From contig CM072154.1 in NCBI GenBank assembly GCA_036850595.1, forward strand, positions 8,253,330 through 8,317,329: a DNA stretch of 64,000 nucleotides, given 5' to 3'. The position numbers and the translations under genes are program-made. Every line of letters starts with the position of its first letter. The stretch's first letter is position 1. This DNA comes from Rhyacichthys aspro. Lineage: Eukaryota > Chordata > Actinopteri > Gobiiformes > Rhyacichthyidae. Of the stretch, positions 25,064 to 37,600 are shown in pieces. Under the pieces are notes generated by a model that did not search any database, had not been told where the DNA came from, and saw nothing but the letters and a program-made list of their open reading frames with translations.

Positions 25064-28000
25064 ATGTCCCTGTATCCATCCCTCGAAGACCTCAAGGTCG
25101 ACAAGGTCATGAAGGTATGGTCATTGTTTTGGTTTGATGAAATCATTTACAAAGAGACAGATTGTGCCAAAAATTTAGCAAAAAGTTTGACATCACATAA
25201 TTAGTTTGATTTCCAATTCTGTAATTCTGCTGGCATTTTCATTCAGTGCCATTTAAAAAACTTTCATGTAAGAGTAAGTGACTTGTATGTTTGTTTTCAT
25301 TTAGGCCCAGGCCCAGTTTGCCCAGTCCACCACCAACACAATGCCAGCCATCACCGAAGGAACCTACCAGCATCAGCCTATGCCTGTTGCCATGCCTTCA
25401 TCAAGTGAGTACTGTACATTTAGGGCGCAGTATGCAGTGGGTTAGCTAGACTACATTTACTGATTTAAAAAAAAGAGCATTTTTGATCGGTTTTGTTTTG
25501 TCCTGCTGGTGAGTCAGTGTGGGGGATCTGTGGATTTAAACGCCTCGATTATCAAGAAGAAAATGGATCTGTGTTGGTGGGATGTGAGGACTGAGGGAGA
25601 TGGAGCATTGCATTTTTGCACAATAATGGACGTTAATGGGGCCTCCAGCACTGCCTGTGATTTCCCTCTTTATATCCCACTGTGGTATTCTTGGTTTTTT
25701 ATGTCCTCTTCCTAATCACAAGTGAGTTGGTTTGAAAGAAGGCTGAAGTTTTTGTAAAGGGAAACTGAGCATCAACCAAAGATTAAGTCGGCAAAGACTT
25801 TCAGTGGGGGGAGCCTCGGAGATTAAAGAGCACACCCATCTTACTTATTTTTCTCCTTCTCCCCCACTCCTCTCTTTCACTTACTCCTTTCTTGTATTCA
25901 GTTTGGATGCAAACTCCAGTGGGCTTTCTGCCTTTTGTTTTTATCTCAGCTGAGCTAGCTTTGGAGTTGTCATGGAGACAGTCTCTGGAGTTGGGACTGG
26001 CCTGAGTAGGAGAGAAAAAAAGGAGAAAGAGGAGTTAGTTTGAATAAGAAGGAAACATCCAGGGGTCCAGCTAAAGGAGGAGGGAGGAATAACTTCAGGA
26101 GGTGAAGGGTGGTGGCCCTGGTGACGTTTTTACAAGACCACATTCCATGTCGACTAATGGCAGAGGTTGCATTATTAATACTTTCCATACACTGTAAAAT
26201 GTTAAACTACATGTTGTTGCCACAAAGAAAATGTGAATTTTTTGCAGAGAAGTTAGAAATTAGAAAAACCTGAAAAAAACACATCGCTTTTGAGGAGCTT
26301 AACATACTTAAATTACCTTTTGGCAGCTTTTTGATCTGAAAACAACATATCATTTCTGGTTATAGTGCTGGCAGTGGGGACAATGCTACAGTGACAGGAC
26401 CAGCACATTTAGTTGTGATGGAATGGTGTTGCTTGCTATCAAATATTGCTGTTAGATTCAGTCTTGTTTAAGGTAGAAGGTGTTTTTCGAGGTGTTTTGT
26501 GTCCTTTCATTTTCACGTATACAACGGACTGCAATTCTATTCCACTTTTTGCACATTAATGTGACTGATCAAATCAAAAACGTTGCTGTTGACTCCACCT
26601 GCTATCAAATGCCATTAGGAAGCATAAGCTCTGTTGAAACAATATGGAACATTAACTGATAAAAGCACCTCTCAGCAAAGTTAGCCCACATCCATTTACG
26701 TCCATTTGTGTGTCCACTTCACTCTCTTCATATGCCTTTTTCTTTTTCCAGGGCAAATGAACAGTAATTGCTGTGGTGCAACTCTACACTCAGTCGTGTT
26801 AGGCCTTATAGGACGGGATAGGTTCACATTTCCCAAACGCCAAACTAAACTTGAGCCTAAAGAGAGAGCTACTGGGGAATAATGGACTTACACAGACAAC
26901 CACTATAACTTAAATAGCATCAAAGCATTGATCCCTGGATGTTTTACTGCAGCAAGCACTATATACGCTGATCATTATGAGCACAATGCATGCTTCAGAG
27001 CTGCTAGCCGGAGCATGGCCTTGTTGTTATGTCTGTCATGAATAAAATATAAAGTGTAGGAAAGAATGAGATCAGCAGAAAAGACTACTCAGGTGAAGCA
27101 TATATATTAACAGGGACTGTTGGAGAGTTGGTTAAATAGGCAGTGCACATGGTACACAAGTAAAATATGGAATAATGCTTTAAATACATCACCGCAGATG
27201 TGCAGAGATAATGCTAACTACACCTTAAGTAATACAGTATCTCTGGTATTCAAGCCAAGCAGATGCTCCCTGGGCCTGCCTAGCCTTTGTCCTGCTTCTC
27301 TTTAACTTGTTTGTCTTCTTTCAGGCTTGTACCCCAATCTGGAGGAGCTGGGAGACTACATGGGACTGGCCCTCAACAGCGATGAGGTCCAGAAGAACTT
27401 GGCTTTAGTGCCTATGGCGGACAATGTAAGTGTTTTCATGAGGAATATTTGCAAACAAAAGCCAACTCATAAGCAGTTGAATGTTTGACAATATTCGCTG
27501 TAATTGAGGTCACACAACAATAGCTTAAAGCCTTTTTTATTTAGTACAAAGAGCAGTGCGGCAGAGGTAGTCTGTTCTTGGAGGTCTTCATTACAGAGTG
27601 ACTCAGTGCAGGCCCCGAGCGATGTGTGGGATGGTGTGAGCTCTTCACTCCTCTCCAATTGCGTCTGTATGTAGGTCCCGCAGATGCCAAGGCTCCCTCA
27701 GCACCACGGCTTGTCAGCTGGCTTTTTTTTTTTGGCCAGTTTTATTTCCCTTGGTTTATGAAATTTTTAGTTTCATACATTCCGGAGAATAATGAAGACT
27801 TTTCAGCAGCTGCTCTTGAAGCCTTACTGACTTCATTTGCTGGTGGAGGAGTAAAACATCAATCCTCCTACATCTCTCCTTTTGATGCCACATTCCATTT
27901 TATCTTCAGCTGAATTTTAATGAAACATCCCCCTTTTAATCCTGGCTCCTCTCACCTTCCCCCCTCGTCTGTCACCACTTTGCTCCTCTGCTTCCCTGGC

Positions 28001-30285
28001 TTTCCATCTCCTCTTCAGCAGGTGGCATTGCCCTACACTTCAGGTGTTGGGGGGATGGTGCGCCCTGTGACGGGGGCAGACATTGGCATCAGGAGAGCAG
28101 AGATCCGTCCAGGACTGCGAGAGATCATTCTGTGCAAGGACCAGGATGGGAAGGTTGGACTCCGACTCAGGGCAATTGATAATGTGAGTTTTAAACACAA
28201 ATAATTAAATAAAAATACACAATTAACCATTTTAAGAATTATTTTAAATTCATATTTGAAGTAATTTATTTACCAGCAAATTCACACACCATATAGAGGA
28301 TGGTCCATGTTGTTTTGTATGGCATCCATCTTGCTACATATGTGTTGTTTGGGTACTTTTTTAGACTTGTAACCTTATAATAAAAAAAAAAATCTGGATA
28401 TACATTCTTAGACATTTAATTAGTATGAAATTATCAAAACAAATCAGTCTGGGAAATGTCAATATGTTGCTCAAATGAAATGGGCACTATTTCTCTAGTA
28501 TAATAGTGCAGTCTCTTTAAATCATATGGTTTAATGAGGCATAACACATTATGCATCCTGCAATGTTGCATGTTTAACCAAAGTCACAAGATGGGCTATA
28601 AAATTGAATGGCTGACATTGCTGTAGAAAAATAATGAATTAGAATAGCATATTATGTCTCCTAATACTTTCACATGGAGTATGTAAAACTGAATGTACAA
28701 ACAGCATCCAAAGAACCAACGCAAGGTTTTCAAAGGATATCAGTGTTGGAGCACAAAGCAATTGCAACACTGAAACCACATGAAGTGAAATATCTCTTGT
28801 ATGTCACAGGATCCTGTTGTGAAAGAGCTCTGCAGACAGAAGCCAGTTGTCAGTTTTTGTGCCGTTCACTTACACTTCAAAGTCCAAACACTTCTTATAT
28901 TCCCTTTGTGTCCCTTGTCTCCACTTGGGTTGCTGCTCACTTTTGTTTTCCTCCTGTTATCAGTTTCATGCCCTAGACTCATTTCATTCTCCCTCCTTTC
29001 CTTTTGAACTCTTTCTGAATGTTAAATCTGTTTCCTGTCTCAGGGAGTGTTTATCCAGCTGGTGCAGTCTAACTCTCCCGCGGCTCTGGCTGGACTGCGC
29101 TTCGGGGACCAGGTCCTTCAGATCAACGGGCAGAACTGTGCCGGCTGGAACGTGGACAAGGCCCATAAAGCCCTGAAGGCTGCCGCTGAGACCCGTATCG
29201 AGCTGGTGGTCAGGGACAGGTGAGGAGGATTTCACATGAGGGATTTTCAGTACTGTTCTAAAGTGTCAAGCACTGGCATGTGCAGTCTGTTCCTAGTTTT
29301 ACTGTGGTTTTGCTTAAAATGTGGGGTCTCTAACTTGGTAATTATGTAAACACAGAGACAGTGACGCTGCTGTCAAAGCAGAAAATGTCTTTAGGTTTGG
29401 CTCCCTCTGCTGGCTATTGTGATGTGTTTAGTTGCTGCCACAGATTGGATTTCTGAAATATTGTTGTTCGCTTAAATGAGCAGTTTCCATGATCATCGTT
29501 ATTGTTAGTTATACTTTTTAAAGATTAACTGTCTTTCTGTTTTGTCTGTCTCCAGGCCATTTCAGCGCGCCGTCACCATGCACAAAGACAGCTCCGGCCA
29601 TGTTGGTTTCATCTACAAGAATGGGAAAATCACCTCACTGGTTAAGGATGGCTCTGCAGCCCGCAATGGCATGCTGACTGACCACTACATTTGTGAAATC
29701 AACGGACAAAATGTCATTGGACTCAAGGTCTAACTCATGAAAATGTATTTTTATAATTGAAATGCATCCTAGGGACTGTATTCTCTCACTGATTTCTTCT
29801 AATTCAGTCTTCTTTTTATGGGTCATTAAAATCCCTTGACTAAACTAGTGCCTGACTTTTTTCTATATGATCTGCAGGACTCCCAAGTCAAGGACATTCT
29901 GAGCACCTCTCCAACCACCATGACCATCACTATCATGCCCAAGTTCATTTATGAGCACATGATTAAAAGGTAAGACTTTCATTTTCACTTGATGTGAATT
30001 TGCTTGTTTTTCCATATTTAATATGATATATATATATAACTCTCCCAAGTAGCTACTTAGGAGCAATCTGTATTGAGACTATTGTTATCATTGACTTTGG
30101 TTGACTAGCCATAATATTATAGTGTATAGTAAGTGACATCACACTTCTTCAGCCATAAGCCTGTAGTAATTAGTGCAATGTGTGGATACTGTAAAGTCCT
30201 CAGTGTAACGTGAGCATGTGTGTGTTTCAGGATGTCCACTGGTCTCCTGCGGTCGGCCATGGATCACTCTGTGCCAGAGGTGTGA
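25064..30285 (+). CDS. sdcbp2: Syntenin-2, tandem PDZ adaptor, 8 coding exons
   Basis: Syntenins bind syndecan C-termini, phosphoinositides and ALIX, and help sort cargo into exosomes and to the plasma membrane. Coding exons are 25064-25114, 25305-25404, 27325-27425, 28019-28183, 29044-29219, 29556-29727, 29878-29969 and 30231-30285, joining to 303 residues. The N-terminus MSLYPSLEDLKVDKVMKAQ is the family signature. Two LYPxL-type ALIX-binding motifs are visible (LYPSL at residue 3, LYPNL at 52). PDZ1 spans about 118-196 with binding loop KVGLRL, and PDZ2 about 202-277 with HVGFIY. The C-terminus ends MDHSVPEV. I assign SDCBP2, not SDCBP, mainly because of its place between FKBP1A and SNPH, supported by YEHM and LTDHY being closer to syntenin-2. 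Exon 5 has a tandem CAGCAG acceptor, and exon 7 has an unusual donor, AAG/GTCTAA. Confidence 0.95.
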
Positions 30286-31580
30286 GCTCTGAGAAGAGGA
30301 GCGTCAGGATGTCTGCGCAGAGATGTCTCTTTCTCCTTCTTACTCCTTCCTGAACTTTCTCTTGTCTCTCTCTGCATCACATTCACTATCATTGCCATTG
30401 CTCACCTTACATCTTAAATGCCTTTTTCTGTATGTATATTCCTTTTCTAAACTTTTGTCATCTCTGACATGCCTAATTCTTTTTATACGTTAACCTTTTA
30501 GTCCTTTTACAAGTGTTTTTTTTCTTCTTTATTTTGTATTTGACATTAAGGGCAGCACATAATGTTTTAAGCCATGCACATTATCATGAGTCCAGAGCTT
30601 CCTCCCCATTGTGGAGATGTATCATGACATTTTTACATTACTGTTGTAAAAAATGCTGTAAAGCTGATGGTCAGTCAGTGCTGTCATGTTGATGATGGCT
30701 GAGCTGTCTGTCCCTGCTCTTTGCCCCTAATGTACATACATTAGTAATGTGAGCTGAAAACACAGGGCATAGATAAAGTCTGTGGATAGTCCACCAAACC
30801 CAGTAAGAGAGTTGATTTAAAGCACAAAGTTGCCGCTTTTCTCCTGTCATTACTTTGGAGGTTCTGGGATAAATGTGTGCACATTTCAGGTGAAAGTGCA
30901 GGGAAAAGGGGCAGAAATCGATGCTTGTTGCCCTGTGCAGCTGGGACTTGGCCCGGTTGTCAAACTCCAGAGCCACCTGTTTTCTCACAGAGCTGTAAGA
31001 CCTTTGTGCTGTGTGTGATTCAGCAGCTCGAAGATGATGTGTTAAAAAAAGAGAAAATTGTTGGCACAGTGAGTGTTTGTTTGTCTGTGCTGGGCGGACC
31101 CACTAAGTGCACTTTCCATTACCTTTTAAGAGGTCTTTCCTGTATCCATTTCAACTGTTGACATTTGTGCTTTTTTATTAGTGTTTGTGGTGCCTCATGT
31201 TAATGAGAGAAGTCAAAACAAACATATATGTTGTATGTTAAATATAAAAAAAACATTTGATGCTGAAAATCCTCTGCATAAGTTGCAGGCGTTTGATTCC
31301 ACAATGGCTTTAGCCAATAAACTCTCTTCAGCTGTTATACGAGGACCTCCCTCTGTTCTGTCCCTCCCTGACTGTTGAGCCTCGCTCACAGTTCTGTGAA
31401 GTTCTACTTGTTATATATAAAGTTGTTCCTTTTATTGCTGTTCATATTTGGATGCATGTATTCTTTAATTTTCTAGGTATGCAATCTGACAAACATTACT
31501 GTCATTCTGTAAAAAAAAACTTTATATTCGAATGTAACCAAGATAATATTGTAAAACAAATAAACAGTCTTTCTGTTCAC
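30286..31580 (+). terminator. sdcbp2: sdcbp2 3' UTR and polyadenylation signal
   Basis: The stop at 30283-30285 is followed by about 1.28 kb without splice signals, ending at a canonical AATAAA at 31559-31564 followed by tctttctgttc. An earlier AATAAA near 31316 could give a shorter form. The minus-strand signal at 31631-31636 is only 67 bp further on, so the two convergent 3' ends nearly touch. Confidence 0.65.
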
Positions 31581-31630
31581 ATTAGCTGGATACTAACGTG
31601 AAACTTAATCTTTAGATATTTCCTTATTCT

Positions 31631-34608
31631 TTTATTATTTCCTTATAAGACAGACACATAAACAGCACACAGTAGGGATGTTTTCTCCATGCTCTTTAAT
31701 ACAGGGGCTTTTGGTCTTTGTACAGTGTGTGGTGGAGCGTGAATAGAGAAACTACGGATGTCATTTACTGTACACACTAGTATTGCCTTTAAAATAGCTC
31801 TGTTACGATAAATTATCTTTAGATATTAATGAATACTAATATTCATACAAGGCATTGAATGCTCTAAATGGTAGGATTGTAAATGACCCATAATACATTT
31901 GATGACAACACATAGACAGCCAGACAAGGGATGAAGCAGAAACACATTCAAATGTACAACCTACCTCTCACATGTCTTCTCTTGTTAATTTATTAACATT
32001 GTAGTTGTCTAAGATATACTCAGTATATATCAATATATATATCAATGCACTCACTCTTCCACAACACCTTGTGACACCACACGGGTAAATGATAACTTCC
32101 TTATTTATTGAAAACACAGCTTCATTGTGTCAGTCTTGTGTGTGGATCAGAAATGATTTTCTTATATGTAGTAAGTGGCTTGTTGACAGACTGTCACATG
32201 AAAGGAAGCATTAATAATTCATAGAACAAGCACTATCTAGACAGGTCACTAAAGGCTTCATCCATACTAATGTGTTTTCATATTTAAAACCCAGAAAAAA
32301 AGTTTGAGAAATGATGCCAATACATTCTGCTAAGGCCAAAACTGGTGTAACACTACTTAGACTTGTCAATTGGATTACAGTTCTCTCGTGGACAACAAAT
32401 CTGTCAGAATGTTTTGTTTGTACGTCCATTTTACACCATCACTATAGGTTTTAGGTTAAGGTCTAAGTTTGTTCATCATAAAATGCCACAGTGTTATGTG
32501 AAGCCTGTGTGTCTTGAATTAAAAATATTGGTATCCACATAGACCTTTTGGCTTAAGACACTCACACACAGACATATATTTAGCTGAACTCGATTAATCA
32601 ATCAAGATGATAGCTTCTTCCCACAAGCCTTTACCTTGTCAGACATTTTAATTCCTTGTTGTCTGAGCACAGAAAGAAAAAAAGAATTAGGCAGCTTGTG
32701 TTTAATTAAATTCAAATCACATTGCTCACAGAGTAGTTCAACTTTCAATAATGCATGTAATTTTTTTTTTTAACGTTATCATGGAGGATGAGGATGCCTC
32801 CCATAATCCCACTCCTGTTCCCTCATAGGATTATATGGCTTTTGTCAAACATGAAGCGGTTTTAGGCCCATTTATCACTCCACTAGTGCATTCATACAGT
32901 CAGAAGATGAGAACATTATCAGTTCAAAATCCATAATGATGTAACTGATGTCTATAAGGCATTCATCCAATCTCTGTAGTAAATGTTTGGATTTGAGAAA
33001 CACAAATTGATTGTCGCTGAAGTCTGATAATGTTTCATTTGATCTGCTCACACAGCTCAGCTATACAACATTGAGACCTTACTTTTCATTAGCTGTAACA
33101 GTGTAAAAGGCAGACATTGCATCTAATAGACAAATTAATCTGGTCCATTAGACTGAATGTACTGCAATATCTGTCATGTCAGTCATTTGAGTATAATTCT
33201 CACCTTTGGATTTACAAACATACAATCTTACCTTCAAGTAATTGCTTACAGTCCATAAAGTGAGCAACAGTGCAAAAGATGTTGGTGTCGTGGTACAAAA
33301 TGTTGCTGTCAGTTCTTGCTGGTTGTGTCTGTGTGGTTTGAGTCTGACAGTGAGACAAGTTCTTCAATTTTGACCTGCATATTTGTGTTTTTTAGCACAA
33401 TTACACACATTTGAACACGCCTGATAACACAATATAGTACCTAGGTCCCTTGATAACAACATTCATAAACAAGAAACGTAACTTTGAGAAGACCTCTGAC
33501 CTCAGCCTCACATTTAGTGACAGTTAGTACCTAACTTCATTTAGAAATGCTTTTTAGTATGAACTGTTAAACAAGTAGTTTGCAATGACTCACTAACAGT
33601 AGACAGTAGTAAAATACACACATCAGGTTACCTACACCACAAAAGCATTGTGTAAGCATAATATACAGCAGAGAGCAACACACTTCTTGCATCCTCATGA
33701 GTTTGAACAATTCATGACGTTACAGTTCTGATGGAGCAGTTTAAGTTGTCCTTTTGTGAACCAACCCCAAATCATTTGACTCAGTGTCAGTGAAAGAGAG
33801 GGCTTTGGGGTCTAAGTGCAAACCATATGGAGAACTGCAGGCAAAATTCCATCCTGAAAACCTAAACTTTGAGACAAAAAACAATATTGGATTGTGACAT
33901 TGAGGAGCAAAATAGGACCCTGCGGATTGTGTGTGTTGTCTTGAATCAAATGTGTAATGTAATGGAAACCACTGAAGATTCAAATCAAGGTGATGACTTC
34001 TAACGTACATTGGAAGCAGCATTCATTCAATTACCCTAACATGACTTATCTGCCAAACTTTGAATCCACCTGAGTTTTGCATATCCTGTAACTGCTAACA
34101 TTAGCTGTATTTCCTAATGACTGCAAAGGCTCAAAGAAGGCTACTGATCCTGAACTCTCGCCATCAATTTCACCTCCAAGTGATCAATAAAACCCTAGTA
34201 TGTACGATACCAGCAAGTCTATTCAGTAACTCGGGACACACACATGTACATTTTCACAAATATAATTATGTAAGACTATTGGAATAACTAGCCTTGATCA
34301 GTGAATTGATACCATTCTCCATTACCAAAACAACAGCATCACCAAACAAGCATTGTTCAAACATTTCATTAAGCTCATTCAGTTTTGCAAGCCATTTGTA
34401 TTGGCAAACATCGTGGTAGCAACAGCAGGGACTAGTGGGACAGACACAACAAGGAGCAAACATTCAACCAACCAGTGATGCAGACTTCCTGTTTTAGAGG
34501 CTCTCATCAAATGAATGGAGAGCAGTATGTTCGGTCATTTCTCCATAAGCTCAGAACCATACAGAGGAGCATATAATGAAGGACCACCCCAGAGCTTCGG
34601 TGTATTTG
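31631..34608 (-). terminator. snph: snph 3' UTR with candidate polyadenylation signals
   Basis: Beyond the snph stop there is about 3 kb without another gene. Reading the minus strand, AATAAA appears at 32104-32109 and again at 31631-31636, giving candidate 3' UTRs of about 2.5 or 3.0 kb. Long 3' UTRs are common for neuronal transcripts. The choice of site is unproven. Confidence 0.5.
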
Positions 34609-37600
34609 TTATATCTGTGACCCTCCGAGGTCTCCCCCGCCTGCGGGGTAATGCCTCAGGCCTCCTCCCCTGCGCAGTGAGTGTAGTGCTACAGTGCAAC
34701 AGCCCCTCAGCAGTGACCCGATGTGATACATAGGTTGCCCGTCTCGGACTGGCCCCCGACAGAGCCAAGCCACGGTTGGCACCACGGGGATGGCTACGGC
34801 TAACAGATCGACCAGGAAGTGACGGCTCCAGTAGTTTTTCTGAACAGCTCCTGAGCCCTCGGCCTCATCTGAGGCGCCTCCTGTTGCACCTTGTTCTTCA
34901 GTCTCTTCATCGCCATCAATTTCTTGTGTGACAGCGGCACCACCGATCTCATCATTGGAGGTTGATCTTTTTGGCTGGGAGGTTTGAGGTCTTTCTATGT
35001 CTGGAGATATTGCTGGGTAACTTAGACTTAATTCGTCTGTCTCTAGTTCTGTTGTACCTGATATCAAATCCACTTCTTGATGCCTTATTTCCCTGTTAAC
35101 AATTATTGGTATAGCCTCACCCTGTGTGTCCTCTCTAGTGCTTCCTTTAAAGTTTAAGTCACCCTGTATTTCTGCTGATGTATCCATGAAATTACTAAGT
35201 ACTTTCTCCTCTTTGTTCAAAGTTTCCAAATGATTTTCCTCAACTGATGTTTTCTCCTCAGACTGTACTTCCTCTACTGATGTTACTACACATGGTGGTT
35301 CTTCATCGTCCTCTAACGCAGCAGCCTCTTCCTCTCTCTTTTCCCTCTCCTGCGTTTCCTCCTCTTCCTTGCCATCACTCAGAGGACTCTCCATCGAACA
35401 TGCCACTGTGGCAGAGCGTGGTAATGCAGGGCCCAAAGTGGTTTTGGAGACAGGGATTGGTTCAGTGGCTGTGCTCATCACTGTTGCTGTCGTTACTGAA
35501 GTCGTGGTGGTAATAGAGTCCAGCTCTTCCTCTCCATCATCGGACATCCAGGTGGAGGTGGGGCTACAGGCCTGTGAGCGGAAAGTGCGCTGCTCTGCTA
35601 TAGTGTCCAGGTCAGAGGGGTAGCCTCCCGTAGCAGGGATGGGGCAACTTTCAGTCTGGATACCTGCCTCTCGAAGGGGGTGCAGGTAAAGGTGATGGTG
35701 GGACAGGCAGGGGTGGCTCATGCAACCCACTGTACTCAGGCCACAACGAAAGGGTGCCAGATGCTCGCCCGTGCACAGTTTCTCGTAGGTTGAGGAGTGT
35801 GGCATGGTGTGGTGTGCTGGGTGGGTCAGATTCCGAGGAAATGAATGAGGTAGGGTTTGAGAGTAAGCATGAGGCAAAGAGTTGGGCAGTGAGTTGGGGA
35901 GAGAATGGGAAAAGGTGTGCGTGTAGGCATTGAGTAAGGATGCGGTTTCTTCTGAGAGATAAGCCGCCTCGAGCAGCAGGTCGGCCCGGCTGGGAACAGT
36001 GCTCTCTCCGCAGCACACGAAGCCGCTGTCCTGGGTCCCCTCAGCTGACAGACAACCAAAGTCCTGCCCGTTACTGTTCCTGTCCGGCAGTGCCTGTTCA
36101 CTGAGCTTGGTGTAGGTAGAGCTCCGGGTTATAGATCGGGCTGGGGAACCGTCACAAGAGCATGACCCTACCCGAATTCCTACTGCTGGTTTAGGCATCC
36201 CACCTGGACTCTCCCCTGACACGGACGCTGGTGCGGAACCTCCGACACGCATCCGAAAACCTGGGAATCCTTCCCCCTCTTTTGCCAATCCAGCCTGGGC
36301 TAACTCCATACTGAGCAACAGGTTTTCTAATTTGTGATTTTGGGTGTTAATGTCCTGGAAGTACTTCTGGACCCCAGCGTCCCCTGACAGGCCACCGGCG
36401 TCGCTGAGCCGCGTACGTACAGTGTCCACAGCCTGTTTGAGCTGCTGAATCTCCTGGCGGGCTTCTTTTAAGGCCAGCTGAGCTTCCACACGGTGGCACT
36501 CCTCCTCAACCCAGTCCTCCTGCATCCTGTACAGCCGTTCTCTGAGCTCATCTATTTCTGTGTCCCTGAAAGAGAGGGAAGGGTAAAGAATTAGAGCAGA
36601 TGGCAAGAGACCTACGGTGACACTGTAATTTTGACTTTAGAATACTGCAGTGAGTGTCCCAGATCAGAAGATGGTCATTAAAAATCAATCGATACTACAA
36701 AGACGTAGTGGAATATATAAAAATAGCAGTTCAGTGTGTTACTGTGTATTATATTACAGCACATTTGCTTATATTCTATACCTTACATAAGTATTTAGCA
36801 ATAGGACTAGGTGTCGTGCCAAGTCATTTTTAAACATCTATTATTCTTTCATTCAAATATTCCTAAAAGATTAAAAATACTGTGCTGAAGTTTTAGGCAG
36901 ACATGACAGAGCCCTGATCTCAACATCGTCAAGTCTGTCAGGGATTTTTATAAAAAAATAGAAGCATTTTACATTCATTCTATAATAGTATTTTTCCAAT
37001 ACTTAAGGACATTTAGGTGATCCATAAAGATCCCAGAACAATCTTGTTGGGACTGTTGCCAGAAAATGTGATTAAAAAAGAGGATATTTATCACTTTAAA
37101 ATTCAGATTTGATACCGAAAAGCCATTATAAGGCACTGGCAGAAAAGTGACCCACCTCAGTCAGATCAGTAGTAAGACATTGTGGAGAAAATACAGTACA
37201 TTCTATGAAAAAAATTGACTCAGACAGAGTTATACTAAACACTGGAAAAAATGTTTTGCTTACAAGCAAGAGGAAGCATAAAGGACTTCAATTTTCTCAC
37301 TCTCTCTGTCAAATTTTTCATCTGTTTAATCTTTTTGTACTTCGTATGCAATTTTATAATTTTCAAAGCATTCTTACTTTCTACAGTGTTTCTTTAAACT
37401 TGCCATTTTTTTTTTTACCTTTACGGTTTGGTAGGTTTATAACTCAGCTCTCACCTGTTTTGGAGTGTGTCTATGGTTTCCTTCAGCTTGGCTCGTAGAT
37501 GGCGTATACACACCTCCTTCTGCTGCAGGGGCGTGAGGTACTGCTCTGGTGGAGGGGGCCGTATGCCGTGGTTCTCCGTGCATGATTTGTATTTCTGACG

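Noticed and set aside
25064..30285. Identity as syntenin-1 (SDCBP)
   Set aside because: Sequence alone leaves some doubt, but the neighbours match the SDCBP2 locus and PDZ2 details fit syntenin-2 better.
35651..36016. Other long frames over the last snph exon on both strands
   Set aside because: They are shadows of the GC-rich snph coding exon and show no independent signature.
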